Made by a program: the position numbers and the translations under genes. Below, piece by piece: positions 46,286-55,530 of a stretch of 64,000 nt of DNA. The DNA lies in assembly GCF_900141905.1 (NCBI RefSeq), contig NZ_FQZF01000016.1, positions 62,001 through 126,000 on the forward strand. Reading direction: 5' to 3'. Numbering within the stretch: position 1 is the stretch's first letter; each line of letters opens with the position of its first letter. The DNA comes from Muricoccus roseus. Lineage in GTDB: Bacteria > Pseudomonadota > Alphaproteobacteria > Acetobacterales > Acetobacteraceae. The notes beneath the pieces were generated by a model. That model was not told where the DNA came from. It did not search any database and was given only the letters and a program-made list of their open reading frames with translations.

Positions 46286-46451
46286 CGGGCGGCTTCCGGG
46301 TGGGGATGGGAAAGGGCGGCACGGGACGTGGGCATGAGCACGGATCTTCCTCCCAGCGGGCGCTTGGCGCTCCTGCCGCGCAGGCTATGCGAATGGGCGA
46401 TGCGGGTCCAACATCACGAAAGCATTTCAACGATACCAAAGCTGGATCGCC

Positions 46452-47363
46452 GTGCTCGACCTGACCCATCTTCGCTCCTTCGCCGCCCTGGCGGAGGAAC
46501 TGCATTTCGGCCGGGCGGCCCGGCGCCTGCACATGACCCAGCCGCCGCTCAGCCGGCAGATCCGGCTGCTGGAGGCAGAGCTGGGACTGCGCCTTTTCGA
46601 CCGCACCAGCCATTCCGTCGCCCTCACCCCGGCCGGCCATGCCTTCCTACCGGAGGCACGGGCCCTGCTGGGGGCCAGCGAGCGGGCGGTGCAGGCGGCG
46701 CGGCGGGCGGCAAGGGCGCCCGGCGGCGGCACGCTGACGATCGGCTTCCTCGGCGCCTCCACCTATGCCTTCCTGCCCCGGCTGATCAGCCAGGCCCGGG
46801 CCGAGCTGCCTGATACCGTGCTGGTGCTGAAGGAGATGTCGGGCGTCGCGCAGATCGAGGCGCTGGAGCTCGGGCGGATCGATCTCGGCCTCGTCCGGCC
46901 GGTGCCGGAGCCCTTCGACGGCGTCTCCTCCTGCGTGATGCAGGAGGGCCTCGCTCTGGCTCTTCCCCAGGGCCACCCCCTGGCCGGCCGACGTCGACCC
47001 GCCCTGCGTGACCTGGAGGGAGAGGACTTCATCATGTTCTCGCCGGACGGGCCCTATATGCATGCGCTGCTGTCGGATGCCTTCCGCGCGGCGGGGGTGC
47101 GGCCGCGGGTCGTGCAGGCGGTTTCCCAGTCGCAGACTGTGCTCTCGCTCGTCAGCACCGGGATGGGCGTGGCCATCGTGCCGGAGGAAGTGCGGAGCGC
47201 CTGCTTCGACAACGTGGTCCTGCGCCCGATCGCCACCACCCCAGGGCTGGCGGTGGAGCTGCACGCCGTCTGGCGCCCGGGGAACGGAAACCCTGCCCTG
47301 CCGCCTTTCCGGGAGATGCTGCACCGGGTGATGCCGCCGCCACCCCTGGGGAAGCCGCCTTGA
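46452..47363 (+). CDS. LysR family transcriptional regulator
   Basis: A 303-residue LysR regulator. DLTHLRSFAALAEELHFGRAARRLHMTQPPLSRQIRLLEAELG is the winged-helix region in standard form (described here by its first and last blocks), and the rest is the effector-binding domain (LVSTGMGVAIVPEEV). GTG at 46452 is the start. It is divergent from the UxaA operon by 166 bases, the usual place for the regulator of such an operon; the inducer would be a sugar acid. The intergenic region is AT-richer than its surroundings, but I could not fix a T-N11-A site. Confidence 0.9.
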   Translation: MLDLTHLRSFAALAEELHFGRAARRLHMTQPPLSRQIRLLEAELGLRLFDRTSHSVALTPAGHAFLPEARALLGASERAVQAARRAARAPGGGTLTIGFLGASTYAFLPRLISQARAELPDTVLVLKEMSGVAQIEALELGRIDLGLVRPVPEPFDGVSSCVMQEGLALALPQGHPLAGRRRPALRDLEGEDFIMFSPDGPYMHALLSDAFRAAGVRPRVVQAVSQSQTVLSLVSTGMGVAIVPEEVRSACFDNVVLRPIATTPGLAVELHAVWRPGNGNPALPPFREMLHRVMPPPPLGKPP

Positions 47364-47565
47364 GCACTCGCGCAAATTGCGAAGCGGCAGGCACCTGGCC
47401 TAGTGTCGGGCCGCTTTCGGCAGGCGCCTGACCGGGGGCGAGTGCTCACAGGAACGGGAGTGGACCATTCTCCACGCTGACCGGTCGATCGACCCGCCGA
47501 CCGGCTCCTCCAGCCCCGCGGCAGCCGGCCTGGAGAGGGCCACGCCGCTCCGGCCGGGAGATCTG

Positions 47566-48549
47566 GTGCTCGTCACGGGCGGTTCAGGCTTCCTCGGCTC
47601 GGCGGTGGCGCGCTCCCTTCTCGCCCGGGGGCTCCGCGTGCGCGCCCTGGTCCGCCCGACCAGCCCGCGCGGCAATCTGGAAGGCCTGGGCTGCGAGCCC
47701 GCGCAGGGCGACCTGACCGACGCGCCTTCTCTCCGCGCCGCGCTGCAGGATGTGCGGCATCTCTTCCATGTGGCGGCGGACTACCGGCTCTGGGCGCCCG
47801 ATCCGGGCGTGCTGCTGCGGGTGAACGTGGATGGCACCCGCGCCCTGATGCGCGCCGCCCTCGATGCCGGGGTGGAGCGGATCGTCTATACGAGCAGCGT
47901 GGCCGCCCTGAAGGTGGCGGGCGCCACCGCGCCGGTCGACGAGACGGCGCCGCTGGACCCTGACGAGGCGATCGGCACCTACAAGCGCAGCAAGACGCTG
48001 GCCGAGCGCGTGGTGGAGGAGATGGTGGCGCGGGACGGGCTGCCCGCCGTGATCGTCAATCCCTCCACCCCCATCGGCCCGCGCGACATCCGGCCGACAC
48101 CGACCGGCCGCATCATCCTGGATGCCGCGCGCGGCAAGATCCCGGCCTTCGTGGATACCGGACTGAACTTCGCCCATGTGGATGACATCGCGGAGGGCCA
48201 TCTCCTAGCCTTCGAGCGCGGGCGGATCGGTGAGCGGTACATCCTGGGCGGGGAGAACGTCTTCCTGCAGGAGTTTCTGGCGGAGGTCGCGCGCCTTACC
48301 GGGCGCCGCGCGCCGACCATGAAGCTGCCGCGCGGCCCGCTCTACCCCCTCGCCCTGGGGGCAGAGGCGGTGGCGAAGCTGACGGGGAAGGAGCCCTTGT
48401 TGACCGTGGATGCGCTGCGCATGTCGCGCTACCGGATGTTCTTCACCTCCGCCAAGGCGGAGCGGGAACTGGGCTATCGCGCGCGCCCCTGGCAGGAGGG
48501 GGTGGCGGATGCGCTGGCCTGGTTCCGGAGCGCGGGCTACCTCGCATGA
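47566..48549 (+). CDS. hpnA: Hopanoid-associated sugar epimerase HpnA
   Basis: A 327-residue extended SDR. It opens MLVTGGSGFLGSAVARSLLARG with the NAD motif, then has FHVAADYRLWAPDP, VYTSSVAALKV, Tyr-x3-Lys in GTYKRSKTLAE and VNPSTPIGPRDIRPTPTGRII, all matching HpnA. It acts on a sugar attached to or destined for hopanoid side chains, though its exact substrate is unsettled. GTG at 47566 has GGGAG six bases upstream. It is the first of four overlapping hopanoid genes, overlapping hpnB by four bases. The 201-base gap before it shows no gene. Confidence 0.93.
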   Translation: MLVTGGSGFLGSAVARSLLARGLRVRALVRPTSPRGNLEGLGCEPAQGDLTDAPSLRAALQDVRHLFHVAADYRLWAPDPGVLLRVNVDGTRALMRAALDAGVERIVYTSSVAALKVAGATAPVDETAPLDPDEAIGTYKRSKTLAERVVEEMVARDGLPAVIVNPSTPIGPRDIRPTPTGRIILDAARGKIPAFVDTGLNFAHVDDIAEGHLLAFERGRIGERYILGGENVFLQEFLAEVARLTGRRAPTMKLPRGPLYPLALGAEAVAKLTGKEPLLTVDALRMSRYRMFFTSAKAERELGYRARPWQEGVADALAWFRSAGYLA

Positions 48550-49697
48550 GCGTCGCGCTGTTCCTCGGCCTTCTACCGATGCTGATCTGGCTGGCGATGC
48601 TGCTGGCCAGGGGCGGCTTCTGGCTGGCGCGGGACCGCGACGACCGCGACACGCCGCCCGAGCCGGCGCAATGGCCGGCCGTGGTGGCCGTGGTGCCGGC
48701 GCGGAACGAGGCCGACGTGATCGCGGCCTCCATCGGCAGCCTCATGCGCCAGGACTATCCAGGCCCCTTCCGCGTGGTGCTGGTGGATGACGGCAGCACG
48801 GACCGCACGGCCGAGACGGCGCGCGGCGCGGGCGGCACGGCGCCGCTGGAGGTTCTCACGGGCGCGCCCCTCCCCCAGGGCTGGACGGGCAAGCTCTGGG
48901 CGCTGGAACAGGGCGTGCGCCACGCGACCGGCTCCGGCGATGCGCCGGCCTATGTGCTGCTCACCGACGCCGATATCGGCCACGCGCCCGGAAACCTCCG
49001 CGCTCTGGTCGCGCGGGCCGAGGCGGGGCGCCACGCGCTGGTCACGCTGATGGCCGAGCTCTCCTGCGTCACGCGGGCCGAACGCTTCCTCATCCCCGCC
49101 TTCGTCTTCTTCTTCCAGATGCTCTACCCCTTCGCCTGGGTGAGCGATGCGCGGCGCCGCATCGCGGCCGGCGCGGGCGGCTGCATGCTGGTGCGGCGCG
49201 AGGCGCTGGAGCGCGCGGGCGGCATCGCCTCCATCCGCACCGCCATCATCGATGATTGCGCCCTGGCGCGCCGCCTGAAGGCCCAGGGCCCGATCTGGCT
49301 GGGCCTGACCCATCGTGCGAAGAGCCTGCGCCCCTATGGCGAGGTGGCGGAGATCGGGCGAATGGTGTCGCGCTCGGCCTATGCGCAGCTGCGCTATTCA
49401 CCGCTTCTGCTGGCGGGAACGGTGCTGGGCATGGTGCTCACCTATCACGTGCCGCCTGCGCTGGCCGTGTTCGGCTCGGGCTGGGCGCAGGCGGCAGGCA
49501 TGGCTGCCTGGGCGATGATGGCGCTTGCCTTCCAGCCCATGCTGCGCTTCTACCGCGTCTCGCCGCTCTGGGGCGTGGCGCTGCCGGCCATCGGGGCGGC
49601 CTATACCTGGTTCACGGTGCAGTCCGCGCTGCAGGTCTGGCGCGGCAAGGGTGGAATGTGGAAGGGCCGCGCGCAGGCCATGGCAGGTGGCGCATGA
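48546..49697 (+). CDS. hpnB: Hopanoid-associated glycosyltransferase HpnB
   Basis: A 383-residue membrane glycosyltransferase of the GT2 type. It has one N-terminal membrane helix, VVAVVPARNEADVIAASIGSL, VVLVDDGSTDRTAE, a TDADIGHAPGNL metal site and several C-terminal hydrophobic helices. HpnB is known as a hopanoid-cluster glycosyltransferase. It overlaps both hpnA and shc by four bases, so the whole series is one operon. Confidence 0.94.
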   Translation: MSVALFLGLLPMLIWLAMLLARGGFWLARDRDDRDTPPEPAQWPAVVAVVPARNEADVIAASIGSLMRQDYPGPFRVVLVDDGSTDRTAETARGAGGTAPLEVLTGAPLPQGWTGKLWALEQGVRHATGSGDAPAYVLLTDADIGHAPGNLRALVARAEAGRHALVTLMAELSCVTRAERFLIPAFVFFFQMLYPFAWVSDARRRIAAGAGGCMLVRREALERAGGIASIRTAIIDDCALARRLKAQGPIWLGLTHRAKSLRPYGEVAEIGRMVSRSAYAQLRYSPLLLAGTVLGMVLTYHVPPALAVFGSGWAQAAGMAAWAMMALAFQPMLRFYRVSPLWGVALPAIGAAYTWFTVQSALQVWRGKGGMWKGRAQAMAGGA

Positions 49698-51664
49698 AGG
49701 ACGTTCCGGCAGACCTTCTCTCGGACGACACAGCCGCGCTCGACGACATCGAGGCCGGCGTCTCGCGCGCCGCGGAGGCGCTGCGCCGTCAGCAGCGCGA
49801 GGACGGCCACTGGGTGTTCGAGCTGGAGGCGGATGCCACCATCCCCGCCGAATACATCCTTCTGCGCCAGCACCTGGCCGAGCCGGACGCGCCGGAGCTG
49901 GAGGCGAAGCTCGGGCGCTATCTCCGCCGCATCCAGGGCGACCACGGCGGCTGGCCGCTCTTCCATGGCGGCGCCTTCGACATCAGCGCCTCGGTGAAGG
50001 CGTACTTCGCGCTGAAGATGATCGGCGACAGCCCGGAGGCGCCGCATATGCAACGCGCCCGCGCGGCCATCCTCGCGCATGGCGGCGCGGCGCGCGCCAA
50101 TGTCTTCACGCGCATTCTCCTCGCCCTCTATGGCGAGCTCTCCTGGCGGCACGTGCCCACCATCCCGGTGGAGATGATCCTGCTGCCTCGCTGGTTCCCC
50201 GTGCATATCGGGCGCATGTCCTACTGGGCACGCACCGTGCTCGTGCCGCTGCTGGTCCTGCAGGCGCTGCGCGTCCGCGCGCGCAACCCGCGCGGCGTGC
50301 GGATCCAGGAACTGTTCGCGCGTGGCCGCGTGCCGGCGAGGAAGACGCGCACGCACCAGCACCCGGGCTGGGCCCTGTTCTTCAACGGGCTGGATGGCGG
50401 GCTGAAGGTCGCCGAGCCCCTCTGGCCCCGCAAGCTGCGCCGCCAGGCGATCGAGCGCTGCGTGCAGTTCGTGACGGAGCGGCTGAACGGCGAGGACGGG
50501 CTGGGCGCGATCTACCCCGCCATGGCCAATGCCGTGATGATGTATGATGCGCTTGGCTATCCGGAGGACCACCCGGACCGCGCCATCGCCCGCAAGTCCA
50601 TCGAGAAGCTGCTCGTCATCCGCGAGGACGAGGCCTATTGCCAGCCCTGTGTCTCCCCGGTCTGGGACACGGCGCTGACCGCCCATGCGATGATGGAGGT
50701 CGGCGGCGAGGCGGCGGAGCAGACCGTGCCGCAGGCCCTCGCCTGGTTGAAGCCCTTGCAGGAGCTGGAGGTGAAGGGCGACTGGGCCGAGCAGCGCCCG
50801 CATGTCCGCCCCGGGGGCTGGGCCTTCCAGTACCGGAACGCCCATTACCCGGACCTGGACGACACGGCCGTGGTGGTGATGGCGATGGACCGCGCCCGCA
50901 CGCAATTCGGTCTCGGCAAGGACTACGACGAGGCGGTTGCGCGCGGCGCCGAATGGACGGCCGGCCTGCAGAGCGGCAATGGCGGCTGGGGCGCCTTCGA
51001 TGTCGACAACACGCATTACTACCTGAACAACATCCCCTTCGCCGACCACGGCGCGCTGCTCGATCCACCCACATCGGATGTCAGCGCGCGTTGCGTGGGC
51101 ATGCTGGCCCAGCTGGGCGAGACAGCCGAGACGAGCCCGCGCATGCGCGCCGCCCTCTCCTATCTGGAGCGGGAGCAGGAGGCGGATGGCAGCTGGTTCG
51201 GCCGCTGGGGCGTGAACTATATCTACGGCACCTGGTCCGCGCTCCTGGCGCTGAACGCCGCCGGGCTGGACGGCAATGCGCCGAGCGTGCGGCGCGGCGC
51301 TGACTGGCTGCTTTCCATCCAGAACCCCGATGGCGGCTGGGGCGAGGATTGCGAGAGCTACAGCCTGGACTATCGCGGCTACGAGCCCGCGCCCTCCACC
51401 GCCTCCCAGACCGCCTGGGCCTTGCTCGGGCTGATGGCGGCGGGCGAGGTGGACCACCCGGCGGTCGCGCGCGGCATCGAATATCTCCGCCGCACCCAGG
51501 ACGAGACGGGGCTGTGGCAGCAGGACGCCTATACGGGCGGCGGCTTCCCGCGGGTCTTCTACCTCCGCTACCACGGCTATCCGAAGTTCTTCCCGCTCTG
51601 GGCCATGGCGCGCTACCGCAACCTCAAGCGCGGCAATGCGCGGCGGCCGGCGCACGGGATGTGA
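49694..51664 (+). CDS. shc: Squalene-hopene cyclase
   Basis: A 656-residue class II triterpene cyclase that folds squalene into hopene and diplopterol at the membrane. The catalytic acid motif DLDD lies at residues 387-390 in NAHYPDLDDTAVVVMAMD. Several QW-type repeats are visible, for example GHWVFELEADATI at the start, NGGWGAFDVDNTHYY, DGSWFGRWGVNY and NPDGGWGEDCESY. Length is normal. Start and stop overlap the hpnB and hpnG genes. It is the central enzyme of the cluster; squalene synthesis genes (hpnCDE) are not in the window. Confidence 0.97.
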   Translation: MKDVPADLLSDDTAALDDIEAGVSRAAEALRRQQREDGHWVFELEADATIPAEYILLRQHLAEPDAPELEAKLGRYLRRIQGDHGGWPLFHGGAFDISASVKAYFALKMIGDSPEAPHMQRARAAILAHGGAARANVFTRILLALYGELSWRHVPTIPVEMILLPRWFPVHIGRMSYWARTVLVPLLVLQALRVRARNPRGVRIQELFARGRVPARKTRTHQHPGWALFFNGLDGGLKVAEPLWPRKLRRQAIERCVQFVTERLNGEDGLGAIYPAMANAVMMYDALGYPEDHPDRAIARKSIEKLLVIREDEAYCQPCVSPVWDTALTAHAMMEVGGEAAEQTVPQALAWLKPLQELEVKGDWAEQRPHVRPGGWAFQYRNAHYPDLDDTAVVVMAMDRARTQFGLGKDYDEAVARGAEWTAGLQSGNGGWGAFDVDNTHYYLNNIPFADHGALLDPPTSDVSARCVGMLAQLGETAETSPRMRAALSYLEREQEADGSWFGRWGVNYIYGTWSALLALNAAGLDGNAPSVRRGADWLLSIQNPDGGWGEDCESYSLDYRGYEPAPSTASQTAWALLGLMAAGEVDHPAVARGIEYLRRTQDETGLWQQDAYTGGGFPRVFYLRYHGYPKFFPLWAMARYRNLKRGNARRPAHGM

Positions 51665-52314
51665 AGATCCTCGCGGCCACGGGGCTGCAACGGGAAGCGC
51701 GCATTCTCGCCGGCCCGGGCGTGGCGGTGGTCGCAGGGGGCGGCGACCATGCCCGGCTGGAGGCGGAACTCGACCGGCTGGCGCCTGGGGCGCGCGGCAT
51801 CATCAGCATCGGCATTGCCGGCGCGCTGGCCCCCGGGCTGCGGCCGGGCGACTGGGTGGTGGCGGATAACGGCACCGATCCGGGATGGGCAGGCCGCCTG
51901 GCCGCCCGCCTGCCCGGTGCTCGCCTGGGGGCGATCCTGGGCGTGGACGCGATGATGGCGGAGGCGGCCGGAAAGGCCGCGCTTCATCGGGAAACTGGGG
52001 CGCTGGCGGTGGATATGGAAAGCCATGTGGCCGCCCGCGTGGCGCGGCGCCACAACCTGCCCTTCGCCGCCGCCCGCGCCATCTCCGACGCCGCGGACCG
52101 CTCCCTTCCCCCCGCCGCCCGGGTTGGGATGCGGCCGGATGGGGGGATGGACCTCCCTGCCGTGCTGCGGGCCCTGGCCCGTGACCCCTGCCAACTCCCC
52201 GCCCTCATCCGGACGGGGATCGAGGCCGAGCGGGGCTTCCGCGCCCTACTCCGCGGCCACCGTGGGCTGGGCCCCACCCTTGCCGGCCCCGTGGTTGATC
52301 TCGATTCGGCGTGA
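51661..52314 (+). CDS. hpnG: Hopanoid-associated phosphorylase/nucleosidase HpnG
   Basis: A 217-residue nucleoside phosphorylase-fold protein. GIISIGIAGALAPGLRPGDWVVA, GALAVDMESHVAARVARRHNLPF and FAAARAISDAADRSLP follow the family. HpnG removes adenine from adenosylhopane to give ribosylhopane. GTG at 51661 overlaps the shc stop in GTGA; an earlier in-frame start would lie inside shc and is rejected. Its 3' end overlaps the opposite-strand hpnH by 69 bases. Confidence 0.93.
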   Translation: MKILAATGLQREARILAGPGVAVVAGGGDHARLEAELDRLAPGARGIISIGIAGALAPGLRPGDWVVADNGTDPGWAGRLAARLPGARLGAILGVDAMMAEAAGKAALHRETGALAVDMESHVAARVARRHNLPFAAARAISDAADRSLPPAARVGMRPDGGMDLPAVLRALARDPCQLPALIRTGIEAERGFRALLRGHRGLGPTLAGPVVDLDSA

Positions 52315-53439
52315 CGCCTTGGGGTTGGCCGTGCGGATCTCGGCCAACTTCTTCTCGACATGGCCGGAGAAGACGTATTGGGCCGGGCGCTGGTTATCCA
52401 GCGAGATGTCCTTCGCCATTGCCCCTTCCGTGCGGATGCCGCCCAGCGTCACGGCCAGCGCCTTGATAGGGTTGGTGACCATGTGCTTCACGGCCGAGGC
52501 CTCGAAGCCTGAATGGACCATGCAATCGGCGCATTTCTCGTAGTTGCCGACACCGTACTGGTCCCAGGCCGTGTCCTCCATCAGCTCCTTGAAGGTCTTC
52601 GCGTAGCCCTCGCCGAGAAGGTAGCAGGGCTTCTGCCAGCCGAAGACCGTGCGCGTCGGGTTGCCCCAGGGCGTGCAGTGATAGGCCTCGTTCCCCGCCA
52701 GGAAGTTCAGGAACATCCGGGACTGGGTGAAGGGCCAGGCCTTGCCGCCATTCCCGCGCGAGAGGATGCCGCGGAACAGCTCCTTCGTCTTCGTGCGGTT
52801 GAGGAAGTGCTGCTGGTCCGGCGCGCGCTCATAGGCGTAGCCGGGCGAGACGGTGATGCCGTTCAGCCCGAGGGCCGTCATCTCGTCGAAGAAGCGCGCC
52901 GTCTGCTCGGGGTCGGCATCGTTGAACAGCGTGCAGTTGATGCTGACCTGGAAGCCCTTGGACTTGGCCAGCTTGATGGCCTCGACCGCCTTCTCATAGA
53001 CGCCGTCCTGGCAGACGGACTTGTCGTGCATGGCCTGGTTGCCGTCCAGATGGATGGACCAGGTGAAGGACGGGCTCGGCTTGTAGTCGTCGATCTTCTT
53101 CGCCAGCAGCAGGGCGTTGGTGCAGAGGATGACGAACTTATTGCGGGCCAGGTAGCCGCGCACGATCTCCGGCATGTCCTTGTGCAGCAGCGGCTCCCCG
53201 CCCGCGATCGAGACCACGGGCGCGCCGCACTCGTCGATCGCCTCCATGCACTGCTCGACGGTGAGGCGCTGGTTCAGGATCTCGTTCGGATAGTCGATCT
53301 TGCCGCAGCCGGCGCAGGCCAGGTTGCAGCGGAACAGCGGCTCGAGCATCAGCACCAGCGGGTAGCGCTTCCGCCCCGACAGATGCTGCTTGAGCAGATA
53401 GGCCCCGATCCGGGCGGCCTGCAGCACGGGGATACCCAA
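52246..53439 (-). CDS. hpnH: Adenosyl-hopene transferase HpnH (radical SAM)
   Basis: A 397-residue radical SAM enzyme joining the 5'-deoxyadenosyl group to diploptene, the first step to extended hopanoids. The cluster motif Cys38-x3-Cys42-x2-Cys45 is in FRCNLACAGCGKIDYP; AGGEPLLHKDMPEIVRGYL and SIHLDGNQAMHDKSV follow. The length is somewhat more than 370, due to a C-terminal charged tail which covers the overlap with hpnG. It lies 14 bases after ispH on the same strand, probably an operon. Confidence 0.96.
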   Translation of the reverse strand: MGIPVLQAARIGAYLLKQHLSGRKRYPLVLMLEPLFRCNLACAGCGKIDYPNEILNQRLTVEQCMEAIDECGAPVVSIAGGEPLLHKDMPEIVRGYLARNKFVILCTNALLLAKKIDDYKPSPSFTWSIHLDGNQAMHDKSVCQDGVYEKAVEAIKLAKSKGFQVSINCTLFNDADPEQTARFFDEMTALGLNGITVSPGYAYERAPDQQHFLNRTKTKELFRGILSRGNGGKAWPFTQSRMFLNFLAGNEAYHCTPWGNPTRTVFGWQKPCYLLGEGYAKTFKELMEDTAWDQYGVGNYEKCADCMVHSGFEASAVKHMVTNPIKALAVTLGGIRTEGAMAKDISLDNQRPAQYVFSGHVEKKLAEIRTANPKASRRIEINHGAGKGGAQPTVAAE

Positions 53440-53453
53440 GGCTGCGCTCCTCT

Positions 53454-54410
53454 TTATTCGGCTGGCTGGACGAGCGTCGGGGCCGACGGCGTCCGGAGTT
53501 CGACGGGAAGGCGGAACTCGACGTTTTCCTGGATTCCGGTCATGGCCGCAACCTCCACCTCACCATGGCGGCGCAGGGCAGCCAGAACGTCCAGGACGAG
53601 CTCCTCCGGTGCCGAGGCCCCGGCCGTGAGGCCGACGGTGCGCACACCGGCCAGCCAGCCCGGGTCGAGCTCGCCGCCATCCGCAATGAGGTGGCTCGGC
53701 ACGCCGTGTTCAAGCCCGATCTCCCGCAGCCGGTTCGAGTTGGAGCTGTTCCGGCTGCCGACGACGAGGAGAAGGTCCACCCGCTCGCACAACTCCCGCA
53801 CGGCCGCCTGGCGGTGCTGGGTGGCGTAGCAGATGTCCGAGACATCGGGCCCCTCGATCCCGGGGAAGCGGGCCCGCAGGGCGGCGATGATGCCGCGGGT
53901 GTCGTCCACGCTGAGGGTGGTCTGCGTGATGTAGGCCAGGGGCGCATCGGCCGGCAGCTCCAGCCGAGCCACGTCCTGCACGGTGGAGACGAGGTGGACG
54001 GGGCCATCCACCTGCCCCAGCGTCCCCTCCACCTCCGGATGCCCGGCATGGCCGATGAGGACCAGTGTCCGGCCGCGCGCCGCGTAGCGCTTGCCCTGGG
54101 CGTGCACCTTCGCCACCAGCGGACAGGTGGCGTCCAGCACGGGCAGGCCGCGCGCCGCCGCCTCGCCCACCACGGACTGCGCGACGCCATGGGCGCTGAA
54201 GATGGTCACGGCCCCGTCCGGCACCTCCGAGAGCTCCTCGACGAAGACCGCGCCCTTGGCCTTCAGTGTCTCCACCACATGGCGGTTGTGCACGATTTCG
54301 TGACGGACATAGACCGGTGCTCCGAACCTTTCGAGCGAGCGCTCGACGATATCGATCGCCCGGACGACCCCCGCGCAGAACCCACGGGGTTGAGCCAGAA
54401 GAACCCGCAT
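53454..54410 (-). CDS. ispH: 4-hydroxy-3-methylbut-2-enyl diphosphate reductase
   Basis: A 318-residue iron-sulfur enzyme, the last step of the MEP pathway giving IPP and DMAPP. The three cluster Cys are Cys12 in [10 protein letters not shown], Cys96 in [13 protein letters not shown] and Cys194 in [11 protein letters not shown]; the catalytic Glu lies in the [14 protein letters not shown] and [10 protein letters not shown] regions typical of the family. The ATG at 54410 is chosen over a longer frame. Its place before hpnH links isoprenoid supply to hopanoid production. Confidence 0.96.
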   Translation of the reverse strand: MRVLLAQPRGFCAGVVRAIDIVERSLERFGAPVYVRHEIVHNRHVVETLKAKGAVFVEELSEVPDGAVTIFSAHGVAQSVVGEAAARGLPVLDATCPLVAKVHAQGKRYAARGRTLVLIGHAGHPEVEGTLGQVDGPVHLVSTVQDVARLELPADAPLAYITQTTLSVDDTRGIIAALRARFPGIEGPDVSDICYATQHRQAAVRELCERVDLLLVVGSRNSSNSNRLREIGLEHGVPSHLIADGGELDPGWLAGVRTVGLTAGASAPEELVLDVLAALRRHGEVEVAAMTGIQENVEFRLPVELRTPSAPTLVQPAE

Positions 54411-54591
54411 GCGCACCGAATCCCTCGCACTGGGCCGCCACGAATGGGCGCCGAATCCGAGGTTAGGCATGGGGCCGCCGTTTTCCTATAAGGAAGGCGA
54501 TCCCGCTTGTCGGATCGGGTTGCGCTTTGCCCCGCCCCGGCCATTAATCAGCCCCCGGCGCACCCCGCCGTTTCATTCCTGGGACCAGCGC

Positions 54592-55530
54592 ATGTCGTCC
54601 ATTCCTGCCGAGACCGTTCCTCTCGACAGCCCCAAGGTTGCCGCCGCCGACCACTATGCCCGGCACTGGACCTTCGACCGGCCCGGGCCCATCCGCATCG
54701 GCAGCGACGAGCATGGCGAGATGTTCGCCCGAATGCTTCTCGAGACGCACAACCCGTACAAGCCGAGGGTGCTGGATTGGCCCAAGCTGGACCCGGAGGC
54801 GCATCGGCGCCTGACCAGCCTGCCAATCTGGGACATCGCCGTGCAGACCGAAGGCCGCGCCTCGCTTCGCGTGCTCGACTACGCGGCCACCATCCGGGAC
54901 CCGCTGATGAACGAGGCGATGGTCATGGATGGCAACGAGGAGGCGCGCCACAAGAAGGTGCTGTCCAACCTCGTCGAAGCCTACGGCGTCGTGCTCGAGC
55001 CCGAGCCCGAATACACGGGCTACAAGGACTTGGAATGGGGCTGGATGCGCACGGGCTACAGCGAGTGCATCGACAGCTTCTTCGCCTTCGGCCTCTTCGA
55101 GGCGGCACGCCGCTCCGGCTATTTCCCGCCGGATCTCGTGGATACCTTCGAGCCCGTGATCCAGGAGGAGGCGCGCCACATCCTCTTCTTCGCGAACTGG
55201 GCCGCCTGGCAGCGCGCGCGCCAGCCCTTGTGGCGCAAGCCGTATTTCCTGGCCAAGACCGCCGCCGTCTGGGCCGTGCTGATCTGGGACCGGCTGGTGA
55301 TGGCCCGCGACCTCGGCGGCGCCTCCAAGCAGACGAACTTCACCGCCTCCTCCGATTCCATCGGCATCAGCATGGATGCGTCGGAGCTGATCGATATCTG
55401 CCTGGCCGAGAATGACCGGCGGATGGCCGGCTACGACCCCCGCCTGCTGCGCCCGACCACCGTGCCCTTCTTCATCCGCATCGCCCGCCGCTTCATGCGG
55501 AACCCGCGACCCGCGAGCGCCCCGGCATGA
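54592..55530 (+). CDS. Ferritin-like domain protein (possible di-iron oxygenase)
   Basis: A 312-residue mainly helical protein. Likely di-iron ligands occur in two Glu-x2-His motifs, GNEEARHKKVL near residue 114 and QEEARHILFF near residue 192, as in ferritin-like oxygenases and hydroxylases. Aromatic-rich helices between them could form a lipid-facing pocket. It overlaps the CDP-alcohol phosphatidyltransferase gene in ATGA and is divergent from ispH, so it belongs to the lipid block. A lipid or headgroup hydroxylase or desaturase role is a reasonable inference; I cannot name a reaction. Confidence 0.75.
   Translation: MSSIPAETVPLDSPKVAAADHYARHWTFDRPGPIRIGSDEHGEMFARMLLETHNPYKPRVLDWPKLDPEAHRRLTSLPIWDIAVQTEGRASLRVLDYAATIRDPLMNEAMVMDGNEEARHKKVLSNLVEAYGVVLEPEPEYTGYKDLEWGWMRTGYSECIDSFFAFGLFEAARRSGYFPPDLVDTFEPVIQEEARHILFFANWAAWQRARQPLWRKPYFLAKTAAVWAVLIWDRLVMARDLGGASKQTNFTASSDSIGISMDASELIDICLAENDRRMAGYDPRLLRPTTVPFFIRIARRFMRNPRPASAPA

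Noticed and set aside
44754-46640. Upstream extension of UxaA copy 1 giving a 1143-residue protein
   Set aside because: The extension runs in a wrong frame through UxaA copy 2; a strong ribosome binding site and family start lie at 44753.
49601-51655. 684-residue minus-strand frame opposite shc
   Set aside because: Shadow of squalene-hopene cyclase, which has all its motifs on the plus strand.
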